From assembly GCA_003281315.1 (NCBI GenBank), contig QCCH01000001.1:124001-188000 (forward strand): 64,000 nt of DNA. The letters run 5' to 3'. This stretch comes from Prochlorococcus sp. AG-347-K20. GTDB lineage: Bacteria > Cyanobacteriota > Cyanobacteriia > PCC-6307 > Cyanobiaceae. The notes beneath the pieces are model-generated. The model was not told the DNA's origin, did no database searches, and worked only from the letters and a program-made list of their open reading frames with translations. Both the position numbers and the translations under genes were made by a program. Of this stretch, positions 35,004-43,477 are shown piece after piece; position 1 is the first letter of the stretch, and each line of letters opens with the position of its first letter.

Positions 35004-35129
35004 TCATCCGGCCTTTTTTAGGTTTTTAACTAGAAAATCATTTTCATTAGTAAGAACTTCGAGCTTAGATTTCTCCAACTCTTTTTTGATTTCTGGATTT
35101 AAATCTTTTTTTGTCTCATTTAGATTCAT
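35004..35129 (-). CDS. hypothetical coiled-coil peptide, 41 aa
   Basis: ATG 35129 to TGA 35004. 41 aa, Lys/Glu-rich helix (NPEIKKELEKSKLEVLTNEN) then DFLVKNLKKAG. Similar in layout to the C-terminal half of the 64-aa product at 31025. Unrecognised. Confidence 0.4.
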   Translation of the reverse strand: MNLNETKKDLNPEIKKELEKSKLEVLTNENDFLVKNLKKAG

Positions 35130-35662
35130 AAGATTTGTACTTAAAATTTATTTAAGAGTCATAAGAAATCATAGTGATCCCAAAAAAAATTTGTGGATAG
35201 TTTTTCCTAAAAGAAAATAATATTTTATTTTGCACATAAGAATTCAAATTTAATCAACATATTGTGGAAAAACCTGTTGAAAAATGCTTAAAAAGTGGAT
35301 AACTCTTCGGGAGCATTATCAAAACAAGCTTCTCTAGAAAATTTTTTAAGTATTAATACTTCATCAAAAAAAATAAAATATACTTTAAAAAGTATCATAA
35401 TCTGTTGTTATAACTGTGGGATCATTACTTTTAAAAAAAGGCAAAATATCTGTACTAAAAGCTCATGTTGATAAAAAATTAAAAAAGTTTTTTCTTCATC
35501 ATGTATCAAATTGAAAATTAAAGTGAAGAAAAATCAATCTAAACTTGAAATTTTTAATTTTTGTCATAGCTGATTAAAAATTGTTTAATTCGGTTTTCTC
35601 TATGGCAACACTTCCCAAACGCAAGATTAATCAAATAGGTTTGTATGAGTTAAATATTTAAA
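35130..35662. other. 533-bp gene-free AT-rich stretch with DnaA-box-like sites
   Basis: Contains TTGTGGATAG (about 35191), TTGTGGAAAA (about 35263; its complement TTTTCCACAA fits the DnaA box TTWTNCACA) and AGTGGATAAC (about 35295) within some 110 bp of AT-rich DNA. Two short frames (GTG 35417, 32 aa; ATG 35602, 19 aa) are present but not convincing. No dnaN or dnaA is nearby. Confidence 0.4.
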
Positions 35663-35899
35663 ATGACAGAAGACAAAAAGGATTCAAAAAAATGTTCTGG
35701 AAAGAAAAACATTATGTTTGCCTATGGTTTTATGCAACTTGGTTCTAGTTTCGTATCTGCACTTGCTTTAGCTGCAATCGCTTTTGGATTGTGTTCAGTA
35801 AAAAAGGAATCTAAACTTTTTAATGAATGTGTTGCAGAAATAATTGAAGATGGTGGCACTAATTCTGAGGCCGTAAGGTATTGCAATGGGGGCAATTAA
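35663..35899 (+). CDS. one-helix, two-cysteine protein, 78 aa
   Basis: 78 aa: a lysine-rich N terminus (DKKDSKKCSGKK), one helix (about 18-44), then SVKKESKLFNEC and a terminal RYCNGGN. Helix, K-ES-K---C, and a late Cys match the proteins at 27996 and 56508, suggesting a dispersed family. Function unknown. Confidence 0.65.
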   Translation: MTEDKKDSKKCSGKKNIMFAYGFMQLGSSFVSALALAAIAFGLCSVKKESKLFNECVAEIIEDGGTNSEAVRYCNGGN

Positions 35900-35920
35900 A
35901 ATCTTTCTCAGATTAATTAA

Positions 35921-36163
35921 ATGGATTCAACTTGTGATTTGATTATTGATTCTTTAAAAGAAGAGCCAATTGGAGAAACTGATCATTTTATTTGGTTCAT
36001 AACAGATATTGGCATTGTTGCCCTTTTTAAAAGAGAGGAAAACTTTGAAACTTATATTTCAAATGTCGAAATTGAGGCAAATAAAATTGCTTTAGATATA
36101 ACTAAAGAAGAGAAAGAGTACCTCAAAATAAAAGAGAGACAGCTTTTCTTGTTTTATTCATAA
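35921..36163 (+). CDS. hypothetical acidic protein, 80 aa
   Basis: 80-aa acidic soluble protein (LIIDSLKEEPIGETDHFIWF at the start; IALDITKEEKEYLKIKERQ late). Follows the 78-aa gene by 21 nt on the same strand. No family recognised. Confidence 0.55.
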   Translation: MDSTCDLIIDSLKEEPIGETDHFIWFITDIGIVALFKREENFETYISNVEIEANKIALDITKEEKEYLKIKERQLFLFYS

Positions 36164-36183
36164 TCTAGGATTTAGTTCTTGAT

Positions 36184-36378
36184 TTAGTAAGATGGCTCAA
36201 GGTTAAAGGCCGTCTCTATAATATTGTTTTCGCTAATTAATTCGTAGGTTAGCTCTTTATTTAGGGCATTTATATAAGATGTATAAAGTTTTCCCCAAAC
36301 AAATTCAAATTCATCTTTACTTAAATTCTTGAAAAGAATTTCTCCTTTGAAGTAAATGTGATAAGAATCATTCATCAT
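36184..36378 (-). CDS. hypothetical protein, 64 aa
   Basis: 64-aa soluble acidic protein beginning MMNDSYHIYFKGEILFKNLS, with an alternating beta-like start and a helical middle (DEFEFVWGKLYTSYIN). This looks like one of the small conserved picocyanobacterial proteins, but I cannot name a family. Either of two adjacent ATGs could be the start. Confidence 0.55.
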   Translation of the reverse strand: MMNDSYHIYFKGEILFKNLSKDEFEFVWGKLYTSYINALNKELTYELISENNIIETAFNLEPSY

Positions 36379-36473
36379 GGAAAATTAAACTTATCCTTTT
36401 TAACGCAGTAAAATATGTATGTAGTATTAGCTGCTACCAAAAAAAAATTTATATTTAGAAGTTAGAAATACTT

Positions 36474-36785
36474 TTAGACTATCCGTGTATTCATTTTTTG
36501 TTTTTTGAATAAACCGACTGTCTCATCAAGATCCATACAAGGCTGAATACTTATATCCATTAACCTTCTCCAGGGGTGCCATTGCTTCCAAATTGTCTCA
36601 AGAGAATCTGCACTCACTACAGAATGACCAATCCCATTTTGAACCATAAAAATCCAAGAATGAACCTCATAGTTTTCAGGTCTGTTTTGGGGACCACCTG
36701 ATTCATACCAATTAATTAGCATTTCTGCCCCTTCTTCTTGATCCTCGCCATCATTAAATTCGTAGGAAATCAAATACCTTTGCAT
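36474..36785 (-). CDS. DUF3303-family protein
   Basis: 103 aa. MQRYLISYEF, NWYESGGPQNRPENYEVHSW (about 26-45) and SLETIWKQWHPWRRLMDISI (about 62-81) fit DUF3303, a small ferredoxin-like-fold family of cyanobacteria and cyanophages with no known function. Complete. Confidence 0.7.
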   Translation of the reverse strand: MQRYLISYEFNDGEDQEEGAEMLINWYESGGPQNRPENYEVHSWIFMVQNGIGHSVVSADSLETIWKQWHPWRRLMDISIQPCMDLDETVGLFKKQKMNTRIV

Positions 36786-37068
36786 ATAGATTATTATTAA
36801 AATCTCTAAACTATTTTAACTCTAGATTTAGATATTGCCTCCAAATTTAATTAATGCTATGAAGTTTATAGAAGTGATTTTTTAAAATGACCGAAAAATT
36901 TGGGAAAATTAAAAAGAATATTTTGACTAATTTATCTTTTATAAATAAGACAATCTTGAAGTATTTTCAAAACCACGATCTGTTCATATAGCTCCAGTTA
37001 AGAGATAAAATTTGATACTTTTTAAAATACCTTAAATTAGTTACCATATTTGTACTGTATAGATACCA

Positions 37069-37452
37069 ATGATGAATAAAAAGGATCAAAGCGATCCAAT
37101 TGATAATTTAGAGTATGAAAAAGTTCTAGAAGAAGAAATAATTAATTCGTACGAAAGTAAATTTCAGAAAGATACTGAAGAAGATATTAAAAAGATTAAA
37201 TTCTACAGACTTAAAAGAACTCCATTAGAAATATTAAATAGGTCATTTTTCTTTTTCTTTATTGGAAGTTTTCTTTTCTCTTTGTTTTTAGCTTATTCAG
37301 AAAGTAAGTTATGGTTCATACTTTATGTAATAAGTGCATTGTCATGTGTTTTCTATACTCCTAATAGAAAGGCACTTAAAGAATTAATAGCAGCTTGGCC
37401 AAATATAGAGGATCTCATTAAAGGGAGGAGTATGTGGAGAAAAGGCAAGTAA
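37069..37452 (+). CDS. two-helix membrane protein, 127 aa
   Basis: 127 aa. Charged N-terminal half with acidic helices (EYEKVLEEEIINSYESKF), then two transmembrane segments (FFFFFIGSFLFSLFLAY, about 59-75; LWFILYVISALSCVFY, about 81-96) and a basic tail. No family recognised. It heads a run of three small genes, the next starting 7 nt later. Confidence 0.6.
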   Translation: MMNKKDQSDPIDNLEYEKVLEEEIINSYESKFQKDTEEDIKKIKFYRLKRTPLEILNRSFFFFFIGSFLFSLFLAYSESKLWFILYVISALSCVFYTPNRKALKELIAAWPNIEDLIKGRSMWRKGK

Positions 37453-37459
37453 ATAGATT

Positions 37460-37552
37460 ATGAAACCTTTAAGTTCATTTAAAAAATGGTTATTAAATAT
37501 CCTTGTGCCATACATAGAGGGCACCAACAAGAAAAAAGAGGATAAAAAATGA
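37460..37552 (+). CDS. basic peptide, 30 aa
   Basis: ATG 37460 to TGA 37552. 30 aa: MKPLSSFKKWLLNILVPYIE then a Lys/Glu-rich end. An amphipathic helix is likely. It lies 7 nt after the 127-aa gene and overlaps the next gene as ATGA, which supports translation. Confidence 0.45.
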   Translation: MKPLSSFKKWLLNILVPYIEGTNKKKEDKK

Positions 37553-37686
37553 GTTTAATTAAGGTTGGAATTATTGTTGAAATTTTTTTGTTTTTAGGAG
37601 TTTTTTTATGGGTTAGGAAACTAAATAGTAAACAAAGTAGGCAACCATCTTTATCAAAAAAAACAATAAAAAATCTCAAATTTTAG
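37549..37686 (+). CDS. single-helix membrane protein, 45 aa
   Basis: ATG 37549 overlaps the preceding stop. 45 aa with one N-terminal helix (VGIIVEIFLFLGVFLWV) and a strongly basic tail (RKLNSKQSRQPSLSKKTIKN). Unrecognised. Confidence 0.5.
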   Translation: MSLIKVGIIVEIFLFLGVFLWVRKLNSKQSRQPSLSKKTIKNLKF

Positions 37687-37760
37687 AATTTTGATCACAA
37701 AATAAGGAATCTTTATAAAGAGATCAAATTTTTGGAAAATTCTTTATTTTTTCTCTCACT

Positions 37761-38159
37761 TTGTATGTGAAATCGGTTAGAACATCAGCATCGTTCTTAA
37801 AAAATATGGTTTCCTCCATTCAAGGTCTTGCTCCAATAACCAATCCATTAAACAGTGTCTTAATAGAAAAGAAACTAATAAATGTTGATCAAAAGTTTAT
37901 TCAACTTGTTTCTCTGGCAGAAGGGTTACCTCGGACAGAAGTTATTGAAAGTGGAAGGAATTATTGGAGAGGTGTTTGTAGAAGCTTGATTTTTAGATTT
38001 CCTGACGATCTTGAAATTTTAAAACTTGATGTAAGAAGTTATGTAGATAGATCAAAAGGAATTATTCAGATAAGATCTGCAGCAAGATTAGGGCAATCAG
38101 ATTTAGGCGTTAATCTAAGAAGAGTGGAATACTTGTTTAATCAATTAGAAAAATTTTAA
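37761..38159 (+). CDS. DUF1499-family protein
   Basis: 132 aa from TTG 37761; ATG 37806 (MVSSIQGLAPITNP) would give 117 aa and is a good alternative. The second half, YVDRSKGIIQIRSAARLGQSD followed by LGVNLRRVEYL (in pieces, about 99-128), carries the DUF1499 signature. Related proteins are found in cyanobacteria and plants; the function is unknown. Confidence 0.7.
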   Translation: MYVKSVRTSASFLKNMVSSIQGLAPITNPLNSVLIEKKLINVDQKFIQLVSLAEGLPRTEVIESGRNYWRGVCRSLIFRFPDDLEILKLDVRSYVDRSKGIIQIRSAARLGQSDLGVNLRRVEYLFNQLEKF

Positions 38160-38236
38160 TTAATCTATTTTTTATAAATTTAAGGTTCTTTTTACTAAAT
38201 AGTTGTGCTTTAATTCATAAGAATATTTGAATTGCC

Positions 38237-38368
38237 ATGGTAAAGATAATCTTAGTTGGAATAATTGTCGCGCTTGTATATTCTCAACCTGACCTTCGTC
38301 TTACAGTCGCTGATTGGTTAAAAGCAGCTTCTGATTTTCTTATTGAATCAGTACAAGTAAAACCTTGA
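38237..38368 (+). CDS. small protein with N-terminal helix, 43 aa
   Basis: ATG 38237 to TGA 38368. 43 aa: a hydrophobic start (KIILVGIIVALVYS, about 3-16), then QPDLRLTVADWLKAASDFL, an amphipathic helix. Could be secreted or membrane-anchored. Unrecognised. Confidence 0.5.
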   Translation: MVKIILVGIIVALVYSQPDLRLTVADWLKAASDFLIESVQVKP

Positions 38369-38551
38369 ATTAATTTTTAATGAAACATTAAAAAAGACCT
38401 GAGACAGTAATCATTTGTTTAATGCATACAGCTACGAAAATAAATATTATTATCCTGCTTAATATGTATTTCACTTAAACAAATAAATAGTTTTAGGAAC
38501 ATAATAGAAAATTTTTTTGAAATTTTTGAATAGTTAACGATAATAAGGGAT

Positions 38552-39607
38552 ATGAAGCTTAGATTATTTGAGTTCTATTTTATTAAAGACTATTTAAGGC
38601 CTTGGTTTGGTCTTATTTATTCTTTATTCTTTCTGTTTTTTTTAGGTGCAATTGGCTATCGAATAACGGAGGGATGGGAATGGAGCGATTGCTTATGGAT
38701 GGTTCTGATCACGATAACCACAATTGGTTTTGGAGAAGTTCAACCTTTAAGTCCTGAAGGCAGGATAGTAACTGTTTTAGTAATCGTTGGCGGATTGATC
38801 TTTATTCAATTTACCTTTCAAAAAGCTGTTAGATTATTCGAATCCGGCTATTTTCAAAGAGTAAACGAATTACGTTTTAAAAGACTTCTTAGAAAAATGG
38901 AAAATCATGTAATTTTGTGCGGATATGGGAGGGTAGGTCAGGAAATATCTAATCAGATAAAAACGCAAAATATTCCAATTATCGTTGTTGAGAGCGATGA
39001 AGATAGAAAAAAGATTGCTGAAGAAAATGGCTTAGAAGTACTTTGTGCTGATGCAACTCTTGACGAGACTTTAAAACTAGCAGGATTAGAAAAATGTAAA
39101 AGCTTGGTTGTTACCTTACCTAATGACGCTGCAAATTTATATGTTGTTTTAAGTGCTAAAGGTATAAGAAGTTCTATCAGAGTAATTGCAAGAGCTGGAA
39201 CTGAAGAGGCGGCTAGTAAGTTGAGATTAGCTGGGGCAAGTATAGTTGTAAGCCCTTATATTGCAGCAGGAAGAGCAATGGCATCAATGGCTTTAAGACC
39301 TATTGCTATTGATTTTCTTGATTTGCTTGCAGGAAGTGAATGTGAGATTGAAGAATTTGAATTAAGTAATGATATTAGTCTTTTTGAAACAGCAGAGAAA
39401 AGATCACTTTCTGAACTCGGAATAGGTAAAAAAAGCGGTGCAAAAATTTTAGCTATTAAAGAAAATGAAAAGTTGTTCACTAATCCTGGCGGTAATTTCA
39501 TACTTCAACCAGGTCAGGTATTAATAGCATTTGGTAGTAAAGAACAGCTAAATATTTTGAACGGTTTGTTGGGCAATCTTGTAGTAGCAGTAGAACTATT
39601 AAAATAA
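38552..39607 (+). CDS. two-TM potassium channel with TrkA-N (RCK) domain
   Basis: 351 aa. Two transmembrane helices (about 17-35 and 70-90) flank a pore loop with selectivity filter TTIGFGEV (about 57-64; the usual form is TVGYGD). The RCK Rossmann domain starts HVILCGYGRVGQEI (about 114-127) and binds nucleotide; a TrkA-C domain follows (about 265-351). Probably a K+-selective, ligand-gated channel in the plasma membrane. Selectivity and gating are inferred. Confidence 0.88.
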   Translation: MKLRLFEFYFIKDYLRPWFGLIYSLFFLFFLGAIGYRITEGWEWSDCLWMVLITITTIGFGEVQPLSPEGRIVTVLVIVGGLIFIQFTFQKAVRLFESGYFQRVNELRFKRLLRKMENHVILCGYGRVGQEISNQIKTQNIPIIVVESDEDRKKIAEENGLEVLCADATLDETLKLAGLEKCKSLVVTLPNDAANLYVVLSAKGIRSSIRVIARAGTEEAASKLRLAGASIVVSPYIAAGRAMASMALRPIAIDFLDLLAGSECEIEEFELSNDISLFETAEKRSLSELGIGKKSGAKILAIKENEKLFTNPGGNFILQPGQVLIAFGSKEQLNILNGLLGNLVVAVELLK

Positions 39608-39661
39608 ATAGATCGAGATTCAGAATTAATTGCTAAATTGATTTTGGGTGGAATAAATTAA

Positions 39662-40015
39662 ATGAAAATATTTAAATTTCTATTCGTTATTCCTGTAATA
39701 ACTTTAATAATTATTTTTCAGACCTCTTTGCAAAACAGATATCTAATGGCTTCTGATATTAGAAATGGAGAAACAATTTTTAGAAATGTTTGTGCAGGCT
39801 GCCATGTAAGAGGTGGATCAGTAGTTCTTAAAGGATCCAAATCATTAAAACTTTCCGACCTTGAAAAAAGAGGAATAGCAGATGTAAATTCAATAACAAT
39901 TATTGCCAATGAAGGGATTGGTTTTATGAAGGGTTATAAAAATAAATTGAAGGATGGAGAGGATAAGGTTCTTGCGCAATGGATTATTCAAAATGCAGAA
40001 AAGGGTTGGGAGTAA
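39662..40015 (+). CDS. cytochrome c6-family protein
   Basis: 117 aa. Signal or anchor helix (about 1-28), then class I cytochrome c: haem-binding CAGCH (about 44-48) and the distal Met in IGFMKGYKNKL (about 87). The region resembles c6-like proteins, but it lacks several residues typical of the main PetJ, so it may be a c6B/c6C or other minor type. Lumenal electron carrier by inference. Abuts the LptA-like gene (ATG directly after TAA). Confidence 0.8.
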   Translation: MKIFKFLFVIPVITLIIIFQTSLQNRYLMASDIRNGETIFRNVCAGCHVRGGSVVLKGSKSLKLSDLEKRGIADVNSITIIANEGIGFMKGYKNKLKDGEDKVLAQWIIQNAEKGWE

Positions 40016-40384
40016 ATGAAAAGCGTACTTCTTGCATCTTTTTTATTTCTATTAGCTGAATTTTCTTTTGCTGAGGAATTAACTAATTACACAATTACAT
40101 CTGATTCTCAAATAAATACTTTAGAAGGTGATTTTGAAGCTAAGGGAAATGTAGTCATTAAGAGTAATAGTGGTAATTTTGAGGCTTATTCAGACAAGCT
40201 TTCTTTTGACAAGGATGATAAATCTCTAAAACTTATTGGTAATGTTTATGTTAAAAATTTAGAGTCTGAGGGAATTGCAATTGAAGAAACATCTGGAGAT
40301 GAATTGACAATATTTACTGAAACAGGACTTTTTGAATTCAAATCTCAAAATAAAAACAGAGTAACAACAAAAATTAAATTCTAA
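40016..40384 (+). CDS. OstA/LptA-like periplasmic protein
   Basis: 122 aa. Signal peptide (LLASFLFLLAEFSFA, about 4-18), then a beta-rich OstA_N domain with the repeated pattern YTITSDSQINTLEGDFEAKG, VVIKSNSG and LKLIGNVYVKN. LptA-type proteins bridge lipopolysaccharide from inner to outer membrane. No other lpt gene is adjacent, so an outer-membrane role rests on family membership. Begins immediately after the cytochrome gene. Confidence 0.75.
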   Translation: MKSVLLASFLFLLAEFSFAEELTNYTITSDSQINTLEGDFEAKGNVVIKSNSGNFEAYSDKLSFDKDDKSLKLIGNVYVKNLESEGIAIEETSGDELTIFTETGLFEFKSQNKNRVTTKIKF

Positions 40385-40487
40385 ATAAAGGCTTGATATT
40401 TAATTGAAAATTTTAATTTCTAGCTGAGCTCTTAATGCTGACATATACATAATAATTTTTTATATCAAAATAATTTGATTTATATAT

Positions 40488-40510
40488 CTTAAAAATTTTA
40501 AATTACCTTT
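40488..40510 (+). promoter_or_regulatory. possible Pho-box-like sequence upstream of pstS
   Basis: CTTAAAAATTTTAAATTACC about 50 nt upstream of pstS loosely matches the cyanobacterial Pho-box unit (Py-TTAA-Py-Py) repeated at short intervals. The match is weak in such AT-rich DNA. Confidence 0.25.
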
Positions 40511-40552
40511 TGGCTGTAATTTATATTTAACAGACTCATTTCTCATTACAAA

Positions 40553-41524
40553 GTGGGCATTTTAAAAAAAATACTTATTTTTTCTTCTGCTATCTCATTA
40601 GTTCTCTCTCATGAAGCTATTGCTTCAAAAAGATTGAGTGGAGCTGGTGCAACATTTCCTTCGAAAATTTATACCAGGTGGTTTTTTGACTTAGCTAAAT
40701 CTGGAGGCCCTAGAGTTAATTATCAAGCAGTAGGTTCTGGATCTGGAAGAAAAGCTTTCATAGACGAAACTGTAAATTTTGGTGCATCAGATGATCCTAT
40801 GAAAGATTCTGATATAGAGAAAGTTAAAAGAGGACTTGTTCAAATACCTATGGTTGGGGGAACTATTGCTTTCGGATATAACTATGATTGTGATTTGAAA
40901 CTTACTCAAGAGCAAGCAGTACAAGTTGCTATGGGAATGATTAAAAATTGGAAAGAATTAGGTTGTAAATCAGGGAAATTGACTTGGACTCATCGTTCTG
41001 ATGGTTCAGGAACTACTAAGGCTTTCACAAACTCTATGGAATCATTTTCACCAACATGGACTTTAGGAACTGGTAAATCAGTTAAGTGGTTAGCAGGCGT
41101 TGGAGCAAAAGGTAATTCTGGTGTTGCAGGTGTAATTCAAAACACTCCAGGCGCAATTGGTTATGTAAATCAGTCATATATTAAGGGTAATGTTAAGGCT
41201 GCTGCACTTCAAAATCTTTCAGGGGAGTTTCTAAAACCATCTGCAGAAGCAGGAGCTAAAGCTCTTAATGGTATTACTTTAGATGAAAATCTTGCGGGTA
41301 AAAATCCTAATCCAACAGCAAAAGGAGCGTACCCTATCGCTTCATTGACATGGATACTTGCTTACGAAAAAGGTAATGGCAGAAACACTAAAGCAATCAA
41401 ACAAGCCTTTAATACATTGTTAAGTGATGAGTATCAAGATAAGGCTTCATCCCTTGGATTTATCCCCTTAAAAGGGAATATCCTTTTGAAATCAAGAGCT
41501 GCCGTTGAAAAAATAGGTAGTTAA
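40553..41524 (+). CDS. pstS: phosphate ABC transporter substrate-binding protein
   Basis: Captures phosphate in the periplasm. 323 aa from GTG. Signal peptide (about 1-23), then LSGAGATFPSKIYTRW (about 28-43), GSGSGRKAFIDETVNFGASDDPM (about 60-82, in pieces) and HRSDGSGTTKAFT (about 144-156), the phosphate-binding loops of PstS. First gene of pstS-pstC-pstA-pstB, separated from pstC by about 105 nt; it is usually the most strongly expressed. Confidence 0.96.
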   Translation: MGILKKILIFSSAISLVLSHEAIASKRLSGAGATFPSKIYTRWFFDLAKSGGPRVNYQAVGSGSGRKAFIDETVNFGASDDPMKDSDIEKVKRGLVQIPMVGGTIAFGYNYDCDLKLTQEQAVQVAMGMIKNWKELGCKSGKLTWTHRSDGSGTTKAFTNSMESFSPTWTLGTGKSVKWLAGVGAKGNSGVAGVIQNTPGAIGYVNQSYIKGNVKAAALQNLSGEFLKPSAEAGAKALNGITLDENLAGKNPNPTAKGAYPIASLTWILAYEKGNGRNTKAIKQAFNTLLSDEYQDKASSLGFIPLKGNILLKSRAAVEKIGS

Positions 41525-41629
41525 ATTTTTTAATAGATGTCAAATTATCATGACTTTCATATACCTTTAAGTCCTCTTAAAGTCTTTTACAGCATTTAGT
41601 AGTAGATTTATAGAGATATTCTTTTTTTA

Positions 41630-42577
41630 ATGGAAGAGAAATTAACTCTTTTCAAGAATCGTAAAAGATTCGGTATCGAAAAAAATATTGATATTATCTT
41701 CAAGAATACTGCTCTAGTCTTGTCTAGTTTCGTAGCAATAATACTTTTAGGAATTATTTTAGTAGTCTTTTTTCAGTCATTTGAATCCTTTTCAAGGTAT
41801 GGCTTGAAGTTTTTAGTAACCTCTGAATGGAATCCTGTAAAAGATGAATACGGAGCTTTTACCGCAATATATGGCACATTAGTAACCTCATTTCTTTCGT
41901 TATTAATAACTATCCCTTTGGGCGTTGGAACTGCAATATTTATTACCGAGGACTTTGTACCGAAAGTTTTTAGAGAAATAATAGGTTCTTTTGTTGAATT
42001 ATTAGCAGCAATTCCATCAGTTGTATTGGGACTTTGGGCAATATTTGTTATAGAACCTTTTTTTAGACCCTTTTTTGTCTTTTTGCATAATTTCTTTGGT
42101 TGGATACCTTTATTCAGTACAGAACCTACAGGCAGGAATTCTTTGTTAGCAATATTGATTTTAGTAGTAATGCTTTTGCCAATAGTGACTTCTATTGCAA
42201 GGGATTCACTTAATCAGGTTCCTAAAAAGCTAAGAAATGCGGCTTATGGCATTGGAGCAAGTAGATGGAAAACAATATTTTCAGTAATTTTGCCTGCAGC
42301 ATTATCAGGAATTATGGCAGGTGTTCTATTGGCTTTAGGTAGGGCAATGGGAGAAACAATGGCCGTGACAATGATTATTGGTAATTCAAATGCATTTAGT
42401 TGGTCTCTATTATCTCCTGGATATACCATTTCCTCCATGCTCGCAAATCAGTTTGGTGAGGCTGATGGAAGTCAGGTTTCATCACTGTTTTATGCGGCTT
42501 TTGTACTTATGATCCTTTCTTTGGTAGTAAATATCTTTGCGCAGTGGCTAGTTAAGAAATTTAGTCTCAAATATTAG
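41630..42577 (+). CDS. pstC: phosphate ABC transporter permease PstC
   Basis: 315 aa with about six transmembrane helices. Typical PstC sequence: TSEWNPVKDEYGAFTAIYGTL (in pieces, about 63-83), AAIPSVVLGLWAIF (about 124-137), and the coupling loop RNAAYGIGASRWKTIFSVILPAALSG (about 200-225, in pieces). Pairs with PstA to form the channel. PstA follows 6 nt later. Confidence 0.96.
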   Translation: MEEKLTLFKNRKRFGIEKNIDIIFKNTALVLSSFVAIILLGIILVVFFQSFESFSRYGLKFLVTSEWNPVKDEYGAFTAIYGTLVTSFLSLLITIPLGVGTAIFITEDFVPKVFREIIGSFVELLAAIPSVVLGLWAIFVIEPFFRPFFVFLHNFFGWIPLFSTEPTGRNSLLAILILVVMLLPIVTSIARDSLNQVPKKLRNAAYGIGASRWKTIFSVILPAALSGIMAGVLLALGRAMGETMAVTMIIGNSNAFSWSLLSPGYTISSMLANQFGEADGSQVSSLFYAAFVLMILSLVVNIFAQWLVKKFSLKY

Positions 42578-42583
42578 ATAATT

Positions 42584-43477
42584 ATGAATTCACTTTATTA
42601 CCAGAAAAGATTATCAAGAAATATAGGAGATAAATTCTTTACTTCTTTATCAGTAATTTGTGCATTGATCGCAATACTTCCCTTGATTTTTCTGGTGACT
42701 TATATTCTTATCAAAGGTGGATCCCAAATTACACCCGAACTATTTACTTTAGAACCAAATCCCCCTGGAGATGATTTAGATGCAGGTGGTATTAATCCTG
42801 CATTGATCGGAACATTAATAATAACTACCATTGCTTCAATTATCGCCATTCCAGTTGGGGTTGGTGGTGGAATATATTTAGCTGAATACTCTAAAGGTGG
42901 AGCTTTTTCAAGATTTATTAGATTCGGAGTTAATGTTCTGGCGGGAGTCCCCTCAATTATTGCCGGTGTCTTTATTTATGCCTTAATTGTTTCTACAAAG
43001 ATCTTGTTTGGGAGTATGTACAGCGGTTTGGCAGGAGGGATGGCGCTTTCAATATTGATGTTGCCTACTGTGATTAAGACCACTGACGAAGGTTTAAAGT
43101 TAGTTCCTAACGAATTAAGATATGCGTCTCTTGGTGTTGGAGCAAGTATGTATACAACCATATTGAAAGTTACTTTGCCATCTGCCTTTAGGTCTATTGC
43201 TACTGGAGTTGTACTTGGTATCGCAAGAGCTGCAGGTGAAACTGCACCTTTAATATTTACGGCTTTATTTTCTTACTACTACATAACAGGCATTGGGGAC
43301 TTGTTTTATGAGATGGGTTCTTTGGCTGTATTGATATATAACTTTGCCCTTGAACCTTATGATGCTCAAAATAAATTAGCCTGGGCAGCTTCCTTTATTC
43401 TTGTTTTGTCGATACTATCAGTAAATATATTTTCAAGGATATTGGCCGCTTTTACAGAGAAAACTAAGAGAGTATAA
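42584..43477 (+). CDS. pstA: phosphate ABC transporter permease PstA
   Basis: 297 aa, about six helices. GGINPALIGTLIITTIASII (about 69-88), GVGGGIYLAEYSKGG (about 91), LAGVPSIIAGVF (about 122) and the coupling loop RYASLGVGASMYTTILKVTLP (in pieces, about 180-200) identify it. Its stop codon is followed directly by the pstB ATG. Confidence 0.96.
   Translation: MNSLYYQKRLSRNIGDKFFTSLSVICALIAILPLIFLVTYILIKGGSQITPELFTLEPNPPGDDLDAGGINPALIGTLIITTIASIIAIPVGVGGGIYLAEYSKGGAFSRFIRFGVNVLAGVPSIIAGVFIYALIVSTKILFGSMYSGLAGGMALSILMLPTVIKTTDEGLKLVPNELRYASLGVGASMYTTILKVTLPSAFRSIATGVVLGIARAAGETAPLIFTALFSYYYITGIGDLFYEMGSLAVLIYNFALEPYDAQNKLAWAASFILVLSILSVNIFSRILAAFTEKTKRV

Noticed and set aside
35602-35661. 19-codon ORF starting MATLPKRK
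   Set aside because: Too short to judge and not followed by a terminator; could still be a leader for the 78-aa gene.
36887-36991. 34-codon ORF on plus strand
   Set aside because: Asn/Ile/Lys-rich product expected by chance at this base composition; no supporting signal.
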